Source: Patescibacteria group bacterium
Lineage (GTDB): Bacteria; Patescibacteriota; Minisyncoccia; Phycocordibacterales; SIBU01
DNA length: 5,650 nt
Assembly: GCA_018968805.1 (NCBI GenBank)
Contig: JAGWZX010000044.1
Location: 1-5,650, forward strand
Reading direction: 5' to 3'
Made by a program: the position numbers and the translations under genes. Shown here piece after piece: positions 1 to 5,163 of this stretch. The notes beneath the pieces are model-generated. The model had not been told where the DNA came from, made no database searches, and was given only the letters and a program-made list of their open reading frames with translations. Position 1 is the stretch's first letter; each line of letters opens with the position of its first letter.

Positions 1-450
1 ATTGTTACGATACTCATCGAGGCGAACCTTGAGTATCCCGACAGTATTGCTGTCCGGACGATTGCGCAGAAGCTGGCGCTTTATCACTTCCCCATCCGTT
101 ACCGTCAATTCAAACACTCTGAAGTCGCGGCCAAGCCAAGTCGCCACATCGTTGAAAAGCCGCGCTTCGGGTTCTTTGCGCCCGACTCCTTCGCACACCA
201 AACCTTGGGTTGGCGGCAACTTCAAAAGAGCGTCCTCAAACAAGTAAGAAGCGAACCAATACGGCATGAGAAGGCCTTTGTCATATTCGGCCCGCACCTT
301 TTCACCCAACACATCCTGGCGTTCGCGCAATTTGCGAAACTCATCGCCGGTTGAGAAAATATTATAGCCGAGTTTCTTGGCCAAAAGCTCGCTTTGCGTC
401 CCTTTGCCGCTTCCGGCCTTGCCCATCATGAGAACAATCGTTGGCTTCAT
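1..450 (-). CDS. adk: Adenylate kinase / short nucleoside monophosphate kinase, 3' end cut by the window edge
   Basis: The first 150 codons are present, reading leftward from an ATG at 450-448 and running off the left edge with no stop. The family transfers a phosphate from ATP to AMP (or another NMP) in the cytoplasm. Visible motifs: P-loop GKAGSGKGT at residues 10-18, STGDEFRKL at 33-41 (the STGD-x-x-R motif of the NMP site), EGVGR at 87-91 where most family members have DGFPR, and RPDSN at 131-135 where most have R-x-D-D. Only five residues separate KR (124-125) from RPDS, so the LID domain of about 30 residues and its zinc knuckle are absent, as in short NMP kinases. It follows secY, a common adk position, but lies 161 bp away with its own promoter. 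The P-loop kinase call is firm; AMP rather than another NMP as substrate is inferred from context. Confidence 0.85.
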   Translation of the reverse strand, partial: MKPTIVLMMGKAGSGKGTQSELLAKKLGYNIFSTGDEFRKLRERQDVLGEKVRAEYDKGLLMPYWFASYLFEDALLKLPPTQGLVCEGVGRKEPEARLFNDVATWLGRDFRVFELTVTDGEVIKRQLLRNRPDSNTVGILKVRLDEYRNN

Positions 451-452
451 AA

Positions 453-488
453 TAGCGCCAGTATAAGTGTTTAACCACTGGAGAGCAA
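453..488 (-). promoter_or_regulatory. Predicted sigma70-type promoter for the kinase gene
   Basis: Reading the minus strand, TTGCTC (488-483; three of six to TTGACA) is followed after exactly 17 nt by TATACT (465-460; five of six to TATAAT). Transcription would start near 453, about 3 nt before the ATG at 450, so the mRNA would be leaderless or nearly so. No Shine-Dalgarno sequence precedes the ATG, which agrees with this. A 5-bp inverted repeat, CCAGT/ACTGG, overlaps the -10 box and could be an operator, but it is short. Confidence 0.55.
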
Positions 489-513
489 GTTTGCTTATTA
501 ACCTCGGGAGCGA

Positions 514-605
514 GGGCTTGCTTTTGCAAAACATTGCGCAGTCCGACGGGACAAGCATAGCGATCCGCCAGCGGGCGGATACGCGCGTTTTGCAAAAACA
601 AGCCC
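514..605 (-). repeat. 92-nt palindromic element, predicted three-way-junction fold, after secY
   Basis: Arms at 514-532 and 587-605 are inverted copies over 19 bp with one mismatch (521 against 598). Inside, GCGC at 536-539 can pair with GCGC at 583-586 after a 3-nt bulge. Two further hairpins sit within: 541-552 (GTCC/GGAC, 4-nt loop) and 563-580 (ATCCGCC/GGCGGAT, loop AGCG). Together they make a closed three-way junction beginning 7 nt after the secY stop. No U-run follows on the minus strand, so it is not a standard intrinsic terminator. It could be a miniature palindromic mobile element, a 3' mRNA-stabilising or processing structure, or a cruciform. The pairing was read by eye from the sequence; any function is inference. 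It fills most of the secY-kinase gap. Confidence 0.7.
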
Positions 606-611
606 GAGCGG

Positions 612-1883
612 CTAATACTCGCGCATGGAAAGCTGCGCGTCCGCTTTCTTAATCAAATCAAGCACCACCGAAACAACGATAAGAAGCGCCGTGCCGCCGA
701 TGGCAAGCGAGGTAACGCCGGTAATCGCCCGCACCGCGAGCGGCAAAACGGCAATTACCCCGAGAAAAAGAGCCCCCACCAGAGTAATGCGCGTCAACAC
801 CTTGGAAATATACTGCGAGGTTGATTGGCCTGGCCGGACGCCGGGAATAAACGCGCCGCTTTTTTGCAAGTTAGTGGCGATCGATTCCGGATCAAACGTG
901 ACCGCGGTATAAAAATAAGTGAACAAAAATACCAAAATAAAGTACGCGCTGGCATATAACCAATTGTTGGAAATCAAACCGACCATAAACGACGACACGG
1001 CTCGCACCGCCGGATTATTAACATTAGCCAGAAAACTAAAAATCATTTGCGGAAAAAGCAGTATGGACAGAGCGAAAATTATCGGAATAACGCCGGCTTG
1101 ATTAACGCGCAACGGTAAATATGTTGAAACGCCACCGTAAACTTTATTGCCCCGAATGCGCTTGGCGTACGTTACGGGAATCGGCCGTTCCGCCTCGGTA
1201 ACAATGACTACGCCGAACACGATGGCAAACGCGGCGATGGCATAACCCAAATAAAGCGGGATCTGCGAAACGTCAAACAAGATGATTGACTGGCTCACTA
1301 CCGTGGGAATGCGGGACACGATGCCGGCAAAAATAATCATGGACACACCATTACCGATTCCAAATTCAGTCATTAACTCACCGAGCCACATAAGTAAAAT
1401 GGAACCGCCGGTAACAACAACCGCGTTGACAATGCGACTAAAGAACGTCAAATCGCCCAGGATGCCCTGTTTTTCCAAAAGCAAAAGGAAACCCACTGAT
1501 TGTAAAACGGCGAGTGGCACAGTGAGAAGACGGGAATATTGGGCGAATTTCAGTCGGCCGGCTTCTCCCTCCTCATGATAGAGCGCCTTGAGTTTCGGCG
1601 ACATCATCGTGGCAAGCTGCATGATGATAGTGGAAGTAATGTACGGTCCGACCCCAAGCATCACAATGGAAAGGTTTGAGAGACCGCCGCCGGAAAAAAT
1701 GTTCAATAGGCCCAAGAATTGATTTCCGGCAAGAAGCGCCTGCAAACGCGCGACATCAATACCTGGCACCGGAACGGCGGCAAGTATTCTAAATAAAGCC
1801 AAAAAACCAAGCATGAAAAAAATCTTTTTGCGCAACAGGGTATCTTCCCAAATCAAGCGAATTTTTTCAAAAAATGTGTTCAT
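612..1883 (-). CDS. secY: Protein translocase subunit SecY
   Basis: Complete 423-residue protein, close to the usual bacterial length of about 430-440. SecY forms the membrane channel of the SecYEG translocon, which works with SecA and with ribosomes. Ten hydrophobic segments can be placed at about 20-38, 68-90, 117-136, 152-170, 176-196, 209-229, 264-284, 308-328, 362-382 and 390-410. Family landmarks: AVPVPG (36-41), LGVGPYITSTIIMQL (76-90) after the plug region, MWLGELMTEFGIGNG (165-179), PVTYAKR (236-242), PLRVNQAGVIP (257-267), and SGAFIPGVRPG (342-352), whose Arg350 lines up with the SecA-critical arginine of the C5 loop. The ATG at 1883 begins MNTFFEKIRLIW, a normal SecY N-terminus. 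Only a weak AGG lies about 12 nt upstream. The gene follows rplO after a 90-bp gap containing an inverted repeat. Confidence 0.97.
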   Translation of the reverse strand: MNTFFEKIRLIWEDTLLRKKIFFMLGFLALFRILAAVPVPGIDVARLQALLAGNQFLGLLNIFSGGGLSNLSIVMLGVGPYITSTIIMQLATMMSPKLKALYHEEGEAGRLKFAQYSRLLTVPLAVLQSVGFLLLLEKQGILGDLTFFSRIVNAVVVTGGSILLMWLGELMTEFGIGNGVSMIIFAGIVSRIPTVVSQSIILFDVSQIPLYLGYAIAAFAIVFGVVIVTEAERPIPVTYAKRIRGNKVYGGVSTYLPLRVNQAGVIPIIFALSILLFPQMIFSFLANVNNPAVRAVSSFMVGLISNNWLYASAYFILVFLFTYFYTAVTFDPESIATNLQKSGAFIPGVRPGQSTSQYISKVLTRITLVGALFLGVIAVLPLAVRAITGVTSLAIGGTALLIVVSVVLDLIKKADAQLSMREY

Positions 1884-1895
1884 AAATTTCTGACG

Positions 1896-1973
1896 CCTAA
1901 TCCATAATTTCTAATGAAAAATTGAATTTCAGATTCTGGATTTGGGCGCCGGGCATTTCATTAGAAGTTTAGG
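1896..1973 (-). repeat. Inverted repeat in the rplO-secY gap
   Basis: An 11-bp perfect inverted repeat, TTCTAATGAAA at 1909-1919 and TTTCATTAGAA at 1956-1966, is enclosed by an outer 5-bp pair, CCTAA (1896-1900) and TTAGG (1969-1973). The right outer arm abuts the rplO stop codon (1974-1976), and the left outer arm lies about 12 nt upstream of the secY ATG. No U-run follows, so termination is unlikely. A hairpin here could tune SecY expression relative to the r-proteins, or it could be a small palindromic insertion. Function is inferred. Confidence 0.5.
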
Positions 1974-2426
1974 CTATGGCTTGGGTGGCTGTATACCGCC
2001 GCCGGCTTTCTCAATCTTCGCCCTGGCTGACGAGGAAAAGGCCACGCCGGAAAACGACAATTTTTTTGAGAGTTCCCCGTCTGCCAAAATCTTCACCGAT
2101 GGCATGCGGCCATGGGCGCGCTTAACCAAACCTTTCTCGAGTAGCGTCATCGGATTAACCGTGTCGCCGGCGTTAAAGTGTTTCTCCAGATTTTTGATAT
2201 TGACAGGAACAAGAGCCTCTTCAAATGACTGGAAGATGTTCTTGCCCCGGCCGCGCAGCTTGGGAATGCGCTTGATGATATCCCGACTCTCGGGACGAAT
2301 TTTGTGACCCGCGCGGGCTGTTTGGCCCTTCCCGCCGCGGCCGGAAGTTTTGCCGCGTTTGCCGCCGCGCCCAACCTGGACACTCCGTATATTCCTATGA
2401 ACTCGCTTGATATTGTGATATTGCAT
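1974..2426 (-). CDS. rplO: 50S ribosomal protein L15
   Basis: Complete 150-residue protein, within the usual 140-150. L15 is a late-assembling large-subunit protein that contacts 23S rRNA. The N-terminus MQYHNIKRVHRN leads into the typical Gly/Arg/Lys-rich extension GRGGKRGKTSGRGGKG (19-34) and then RAGHKIRPESRDIIKRIPKLRGRG, which threads into the rRNA; the globular part follows from about residue 65. The ATG at 2426 lies 9 bp after the rpsE stop with no SD sequence, so translation is probably coupled to rpsE. In most bacteria rpmD (L30) lies between rpsE and rplO. Here there is no room for it. Confidence 0.96.
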   Translation of the reverse strand: MQYHNIKRVHRNIRSVQVGRGGKRGKTSGRGGKGQTARAGHKIRPESRDIIKRIPKLRGRGKNIFQSFEEALVPVNIKNLEKHFNAGDTVNPMTLLEKGLVKRAHGRMPSVKILADGELSKKLSFSGVAFSSSARAKIEKAGGGIQPPKP

Positions 2427-2435
2427 GGAAATAAT

Positions 2436-3056
2436 TTATTCAGTAATTGAAGAACTCGCGTCGCTTGCCGCCCGCGGCGACACCTCTCCTTCTGAAATCG
2501 TAAAACCCTGGAGAGCTTTGACGGCCGCTCTGGCGATGTTAAGTTTATTCTTGCTTCCGGAGAAAACTTTGCCGATTACATCGCGCACGCCCGCAATTTC
2601 CAAGACATCGCGGAGGGCGCTCCCCGCCACCAAACCGCGGCCCGGGGCCGGTGCGATAAATACTCTGGCGCTTGAATACTTGACCAGTACATCGTGGGGA
2701 ATAGACGCTCCCTTGGTCAGCGAAAGATGAAGCATGTTTTTCTTGGCATTGCGGGTGGCCTTTTCAATGGCGAGAGCCGTATCGGAAGCTTTGCCCAAAC
2801 CAACGCCGACCGCGCCGCGCCGATTCCCAAGCACCAACGCCACGCTGAAACTGAACCGCCGGCCGCCGGCCGCCACCCGGGTAACACGCCGGATGGTCAG
2901 GAGTTTTTGGTCAAATTCCGATCGGACCCGCTCCTCTCGGCGCCGGCGCTCTTTGCCGCCCCTGCCGCCTCGAAGATCGCGCTCCGGCTTCTGGGAAATT
3001 TTTCCCGCCTGCTGAGCTTGTTTCTTATTATCTTGTTCTGATACTTCCGTACTCAT
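2436..3056 (-). CDS. rpsE: 30S ribosomal protein S5
   Basis: Complete 206-residue protein; E. coli S5 has 167, and the excess is in the tails. S5 sits at the mRNA entry and decoding region of the small subunit and affects fidelity. The N-terminal 45 residues are a charged, low-complexity extension (Gln/Lys, then GGRGGKERRRREER at 30-43). The double-stranded-RNA-binding-like domain follows (about 48-112) with GGRRFSFSVALVLGN (64-78) and VGVGLGKASDTALAIEKA (83-100). The C-terminal domain (about 118-185) carries APAPGRGLVAGSALRDVLEIAG. The C-terminus ends in a Ser/Ala-rich tail. The ATG at 3056 is chosen because no upstream in-frame start precedes the extension sensibly. It lies 55 bp after rplR with no SD sequence. 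Confidence 0.96.
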   Translation of the reverse strand: MSTEVSEQDNKKQAQQAGKISQKPERDLRGGRGGKERRRREERVRSEFDQKLLTIRRVTRVAAGGRRFSFSVALVLGNRRGAVGVGLGKASDTALAIEKATRNAKKNMLHLSLTKGASIPHDVLVKYSSARVFIAPAPGRGLVAGSALRDVLEIAGVRDVIGKVFSGSKNKLNIARAAVKALQGFTISEGEVSPRAASDASSSITE

Positions 3057-3111
3057 TTTGGTCTATTAACTGATCGTTATTTGGTTTTATAAAGTTAAAC
3101 CGCCGCGCTAT

Positions 3112-3462
3112 TTATAACTTAAGACCGCCCTCCCGCGCGCCGTCTGCCAGAGCCTTGACCCGACCGGTGTAAATGTAGCCGCCACGGTCAAAAACCGCCT
3201 TACTGATTTTTTTAGCTAACGCCTGGGTAGCGATAACTTTGCCGGTTTCGCGCGCGGCCGCGACTTTATTGGCGGCCTTCATTTTGAGCGAAGACGCCGA
3301 GAGTATGGTTTTGCCTGTGGTGTCGTCTATAAGCGCCCCGTAAGTGTATTTGTTGGAACGAAACGCCGCCAAACGCGGCACCGCGGCCGTACCGGAAACG
3401 CGGGAGCGTACTTTTTTGTGTCGGCGCAGTCGTTTTTCGATTTTTAATTTGGCTATCGGCAT
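3112..3462 (-). CDS. rplR: 50S ribosomal protein L18
   Basis: Complete 116-residue protein, the normal length. L18 binds 5S rRNA with L5 and helps dock it in the central protuberance. The N-terminus is a basic arm, KIEKRLRRHKKVRSRVSGT (7-25), typical of the RNA-binding tail. The body has PRLAAFRSNKYTYGALIDD and the C-terminal FDRGGYIYTGRVKALADGAREGGLKL, where FDRGGY-x-Y-x-GRV-x-ALAD-x-AREGGL is the family hallmark. The ATG at 3462 follows the rplF stop by 9 bp with no SD sequence. Confidence 0.97.
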   Translation of the reverse strand: MPIAKLKIEKRLRRHKKVRSRVSGTAAVPRLAAFRSNKYTYGALIDDTTGKTILSASSLKMKAANKVAAARETGKVIATQALAKKISKAVFDRGGYIYTGRVKALADGAREGGLKL

Positions 3463-3471
3463 ATGATTATA

Positions 3472-4005
3472 CTACACGGTCTTCTTGCCCTGTTTTCTTC
3501 TGATCACTTCGCCTTCATAACGGATGCCTTTGCCTTTGTACGGCTCCGGTTTCTTTAAATCACGCACTTCCGCCGTGAATTGGCCGACCGATTCGGAATC
3601 AATACCCGAAACTGTGAGAGCGCCTTTCTCGGCCGTCACCTTAAGGCCTTTTGGGATCTTTACCTTTACCGGATGTGAGAAACCGAGACTCAAAACAAGT
3701 TCCTCGCCCTTCACGTCCGCCTTAAATCCCACCCCCTCAATAATTAGCTTCTTCTGAAACGGCTGGCCGACTCCCTTGATCATGTTCGCCACATGGGAAG
3801 CGTACGCCCCCCAGAGCGCGAGAGTGTCGCGATCGGCTTGCGCGGGAGTTAATATCACGGAATTCCCTTCAACGGAAAAACGGACGGCTTGTTTGAACTC
3901 GCGAGTCAGCGTGCCAGCACCGCCCTTTACGGTCACTGTTTGTCCGGCTACTTTCACTTCCGTACCGGCGGGAATTATTATTGGTTTTTTGCCTATGCGA
4001 CTCAT
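3472..4005 (-). CDS. rplF: 50S ribosomal protein L6
   Basis: Complete 177-residue protein, the usual length. L6 sits near the sarcin-ricin loop and the factor-binding site of the large subunit. It begins MSRIGKKPIIIPAG, the standard L6 start, and has two tandem alpha/beta domains. The C-terminal hallmark PEPYKGKGIRY is at 153-163, followed by a basic tail (RRKQGKKTV). An in-frame upstream ATG at 4077 would add 24 residues overlapping rpsH and giving no family similarity, so the start at 4005 is preferred. That start lies 4 bp after the rpsH stop, which suggests translational coupling; no SD sequence is visible. Confidence 0.97.
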   Translation of the reverse strand: MSRIGKKPIIIPAGTEVKVAGQTVTVKGGAGTLTREFKQAVRFSVEGNSVILTPAQADRDTLALWGAYASHVANMIKGVGQPFQKKLIIEGVGFKADVKGEELVLSLGFSHPVKVKIPKGLKVTAEKGALTVSGIDSESVGQFTAEVRDLKKPEPYKGKGIRYEGEVIRRKQGKKTV

Positions 4006-4009
4006 ATGT

Positions 4010-4405
4010 TTACCATACTTGAAAAAGAACTTCGCCCCCCACACGATCTTTCCGCGCCTCCTTATCCGTGATAACACCTTTGGGAGTGGAAATTATGGCG
4101 CAACCGAAACCGCGCTTGACTGGCGCGATTTTCCCAACGCCGCGATAAATCCGTTTTGAAGGCTTGGAAACACGGCGGGCATCATTTAGCTTCGGGACTC
4201 CGGCCGCGTAAACCAGCCTGAGTTCAATCTGCTTTTTGATTTTCTTGCCTTTCTTCCCGACAACTTCGACAAAACCGGCTCGTTCCAAGGCTTGAGCGAT
4301 GGCCGCTGATTGATTGGTATGAGAAACTTGCACCGTCTCCTTTCCGGCTTTGGCGGCATTTTTGATGCTTATGATAAGATCTGAAATTTTGTCGGTGGTA
4401 ATCAT
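4010..4405 (-). CDS. rpsH: 30S ribosomal protein S8
   Basis: Complete 131-residue protein, the usual length of about 130. S8 is a primary 16S rRNA binder; in E. coli it also represses the spc operon by binding the mRNA near the start of rplE. The N-terminal helix is MITTDKISDLIISIKNA, where most members have D-P-I-A-D (here D-K-I-S-D). The C-terminal hallmark STPKGVITDKEAR begins at 106, and the end VGGEVLFQVW is typical. The ATG lies 9 bp after the rpsN stop with no SD sequence. Autoregulation at the usual rplE site cannot be assessed because the rplE start is outside the window. Confidence 0.97.
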   Translation of the reverse strand: MITTDKISDLIISIKNAAKAGKETVQVSHTNQSAAIAQALERAGFVEVVGKKGKKIKKQIELRLVYAAGVPKLNDARRVSKPSKRIYRGVGKIAPVKRGFGCAIISTPKGVITDKEARKDRVGGEVLFQVW

Positions 4406-4414
4406 GATATTTTG

Positions 4415-4600
4415 CTACCAGCTTGATTTCTTTACCCCGGGAATCATGCCTTCATTGGCATACTCGCGGAAACAAATGCGGCAAAGGCCGAAATCGCGCA
4501 TGTAGCCGCGCTTGCGGCCGCAACGAAAACAGCGCCGCACTATTCTGGTGCTGAATTTCGGCTTCTTTTGGGACCGGGCGATGACTGATGTTTTAGCCAT
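4415..4600 (-). CDS. rpsN: 30S ribosomal protein S14, zinc-binding (type Z)
   Basis: Complete 61-residue protein, the exact length of type Z S14. It stabilises the head of the small subunit. Four zinc-ligand cysteines are intact: C24-x-x-C27 and C40-x-x-C43, in [25 protein letters not shown]. The ending [11 protein letters not shown] is the family standard. The start at 4600 ([19 protein letters not shown]) is preferred over an in-frame ATG seven codons upstream at 4621, which would run through the hairpin and SD. AGGCGG at 4613-4608 is a one-mismatch SD sequence 7 nt before the chosen ATG, the best ribosome binding site in the window. Normally rplE is immediately upstream; here about 600 bp intervene. 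Confidence 0.97.
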   Translation of the reverse strand: MAKTSVIARSQKKPKFSTRIVRRCFRCGRKRGYMRDFGLCRICFREYANEGMIPGVKKSSW

Positions 4601-4630
4601 AAAAAAACCGCCTGAACGCAAAGCGTGGCG
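4601..4630 (-). terminator. Terminator-like hairpin with a U7 run ending at the rpsN ATG
   Basis: On the minus strand CGCCACGC (4630-4623) pairs with GCGT (4619-4616) and, after a 3-nt bulge, GGCG (4612-4609), around a TTT loop. G and seven T residues follow, and then the rpsN ATG. This has the shape of an intrinsic terminator for transcripts arriving from rplE. The SD sequence AGGCGG lies in the 3' arm, so the fold could also mask the ribosome binding site. Only about the 3' part of the left arm would be in transcripts starting at the promoter at 4634-4662. The stem is interrupted, so termination strength is uncertain. Confidence 0.45.
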
Positions 4631-4633
4631 CTA

Positions 4634-4662
4634 ATCCTAGCAAAACGAGCTTACGGTGTCAA
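4634..4662 (-). promoter_or_regulatory. Predicted sigma70-type promoter for the rpsN-secY segment
   Basis: On the minus strand a perfect TTGACA (4662-4657) and TAGGAT (4639-4634; four of six to TATAAT) are separated by exactly 17 nt. The start point would be near 4626-4628, giving a leader of about 26 nt with the AGGCGG SD sequence. It lies in the interruption between rplE and rpsN, exactly where the downstream genes would need a new promoter if read-through from rplE were blocked. Confidence 0.6.
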
Positions 4663-4698
4663 ACGAAGATTGCCTAAGTTCCAGAATTAATCGCAACA

Positions 4699-4724
4699 CC
4701 CGATTGCCAGTTAATATAATCGGG
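4699..4724. repeat. Short inverted repeat at the left edge of the transposase remnant
   Basis: CCCGATT (4699-4705) and AATCGGG (4718-4724) are perfect 7-bp inverted copies with a 12-nt loop. A perfect TATAAT (4715-4720) overlaps the right arm on the plus strand, 6 nt before the remnant's ATG. No good -35 box is spaced correctly. It may be part of the element's left terminal region, but no matching right end is seen in the window. Confidence 0.4.
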
Positions 4725-4726
4725 CT

Positions 4727-4962
4727 ATGCACAAAAAACTAAAAAACACCTGGGCGGCAAGTCCCTGTCGCTCAAAGAGCGAATCATCACTGAAACATGG
4801 TATTGTCGCGACTTTCGGACAGTCGCGTAGATTGCCGCCGAACTTGGTCGGAACAAAAGCTCGGTTTCAAGAGACATTGGCGGTAAGCCGAGAATCGGCT
4901 GCGGTAAGTATGATGCTCTGCGCGCTCAGGCAAAGGCTCTTAGCAAGGCTCAACCTTGCTAA
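4727..4962 (+). pseudogene. Remnant of an IS30-type transposase, N-terminal helix-turn-helix part only
   Basis: Opposite to the operon, an ATG at 4727 opens MHKKLK and then the frame changes in the A-run at 4741-4746. From there the frame counted from 4729 reads HLGGKSLSLKERIITETWYC, a TAG stop at 4828-4830, IAAELGRNKSSVSRDIGGK and then KYDALRAQAKAL, closing at TAA 4960-4962. The layout SL-x-ER-I, then IA-x-x-LGR-x-x-S-x-VSR-x-I, then Y-x-A-x-x-AQ matches the N-terminal DNA-binding domain of IS30-family transposases, which carry a DDE catalytic domain further on. That catalytic part is absent: after about 4945 only repeats follow. One base change in a GAG or CAG codon would explain the stop. 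The product is not functional. The family call rests on motif recognition and is fairly sure. Confidence 0.75.
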
Positions 4963-4980
4963 AAACAACCTTGCTAAAAT
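4940..4980. repeat. Hairpin plus 15-bp tandem duplication
   Basis: TTAGCAAGG (4940-4948) and CCTTGCTAA (4954-4962) form a perfect 9-bp stem with a 5-nt loop. A 15-nt unit beginning CAACCTTGCTAAAA occurs twice in tandem, at 4951-4965 and 4966-4980, differing only at the last base. The segment lies at the broken 3' end of the transposase remnant and looks like a slippage scar or the edge of a deletion. Confidence 0.7.
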
Positions 4981-5163
4981 CGGCCGGCCATCTTCTTTTT
5001 TCCTTTGAACTAAATTTTGTCTTGAAAAACCTTCGCAACATTCCTATTTCCTAAAAGCGAGCACTTTGCCTTGAAAAAACCTTGACAGCCGCGACCGGCG
5101 CCGGACAGAGAAAATTTTCGTGTTTTTTACCTTAAAGCGAGACTTTCACCTTGAAAAACCTTG
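4951..5163. repeat. Degenerate dispersed repeats (AACCTTG / CTTGAAAAACC family)
   Basis: AACCTT recurs five times in about 210 bp (near 4952, 4967, 5028, 5078 and 5157), three of them as AACCTTGC. At the last three sites it is preceded by CTTGAAAA. The sites at 5050-5084 and 5130-5163 align over about 34 nt, sharing AAAGCGAG, ACTTT and CCTTGAAAAA with small differences. Spacing is irregular (49 and 80 bp between the last three), and the intervening sequence includes two perfect 10-bp palindromes, CCGGCGCCGG (5095-5104) and GAAAATTTTC (5110-5119). No gene is supported in 4963-5219. Confidence 0.65.

Noticed and set aside
2..247. Plus-strand open frame of 81 codons at the left edge
   Set aside because: It is antisense to the kinase gene, whose P-loop and family motifs are clear; it shows no motif of its own.
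362..601. Minus-strand open frame of 79 codons across the secY-kinase gap
   Set aside because: It overlaps the kinase gene out of frame and the palindromic element; the composition reflects the palindrome, and no family is recognised.
3083..3101. GGTTT/AAACC hairpin in the rplR-rpsE gap
   Set aside because: Only 5 bp with a 9-nt loop and no U-run; expected by chance.
3466..3471. Perfect TATAAT on the minus strand just before rplR
   Set aside because: There is no -35 box at 16-18 nt, and the start point would fall inside the rplR coding region.
4006..4077. N-terminal extension of L6 by 24 residues from an upstream ATG
   Set aside because: It overlaps rpsH, and the standard L6 start MSRIGKKP is at 4005.
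4601..4621. N-terminal extension of S14 by 7 residues
   Set aside because: The extension runs through the hairpin and SD sequence; type Z S14 is 61 residues starting MAK.
4727..5008. Intact 93-codon plus-strand gene
   Set aside because: The IS30-type motifs are in another frame (from 4729) after a shift, so the long open frame is a by-product of decay.
5021..5163. CRISPR array
   Set aside because: Repeats are short and degenerate, spacing is irregular (49 and 80 bp), and no cas genes are present.
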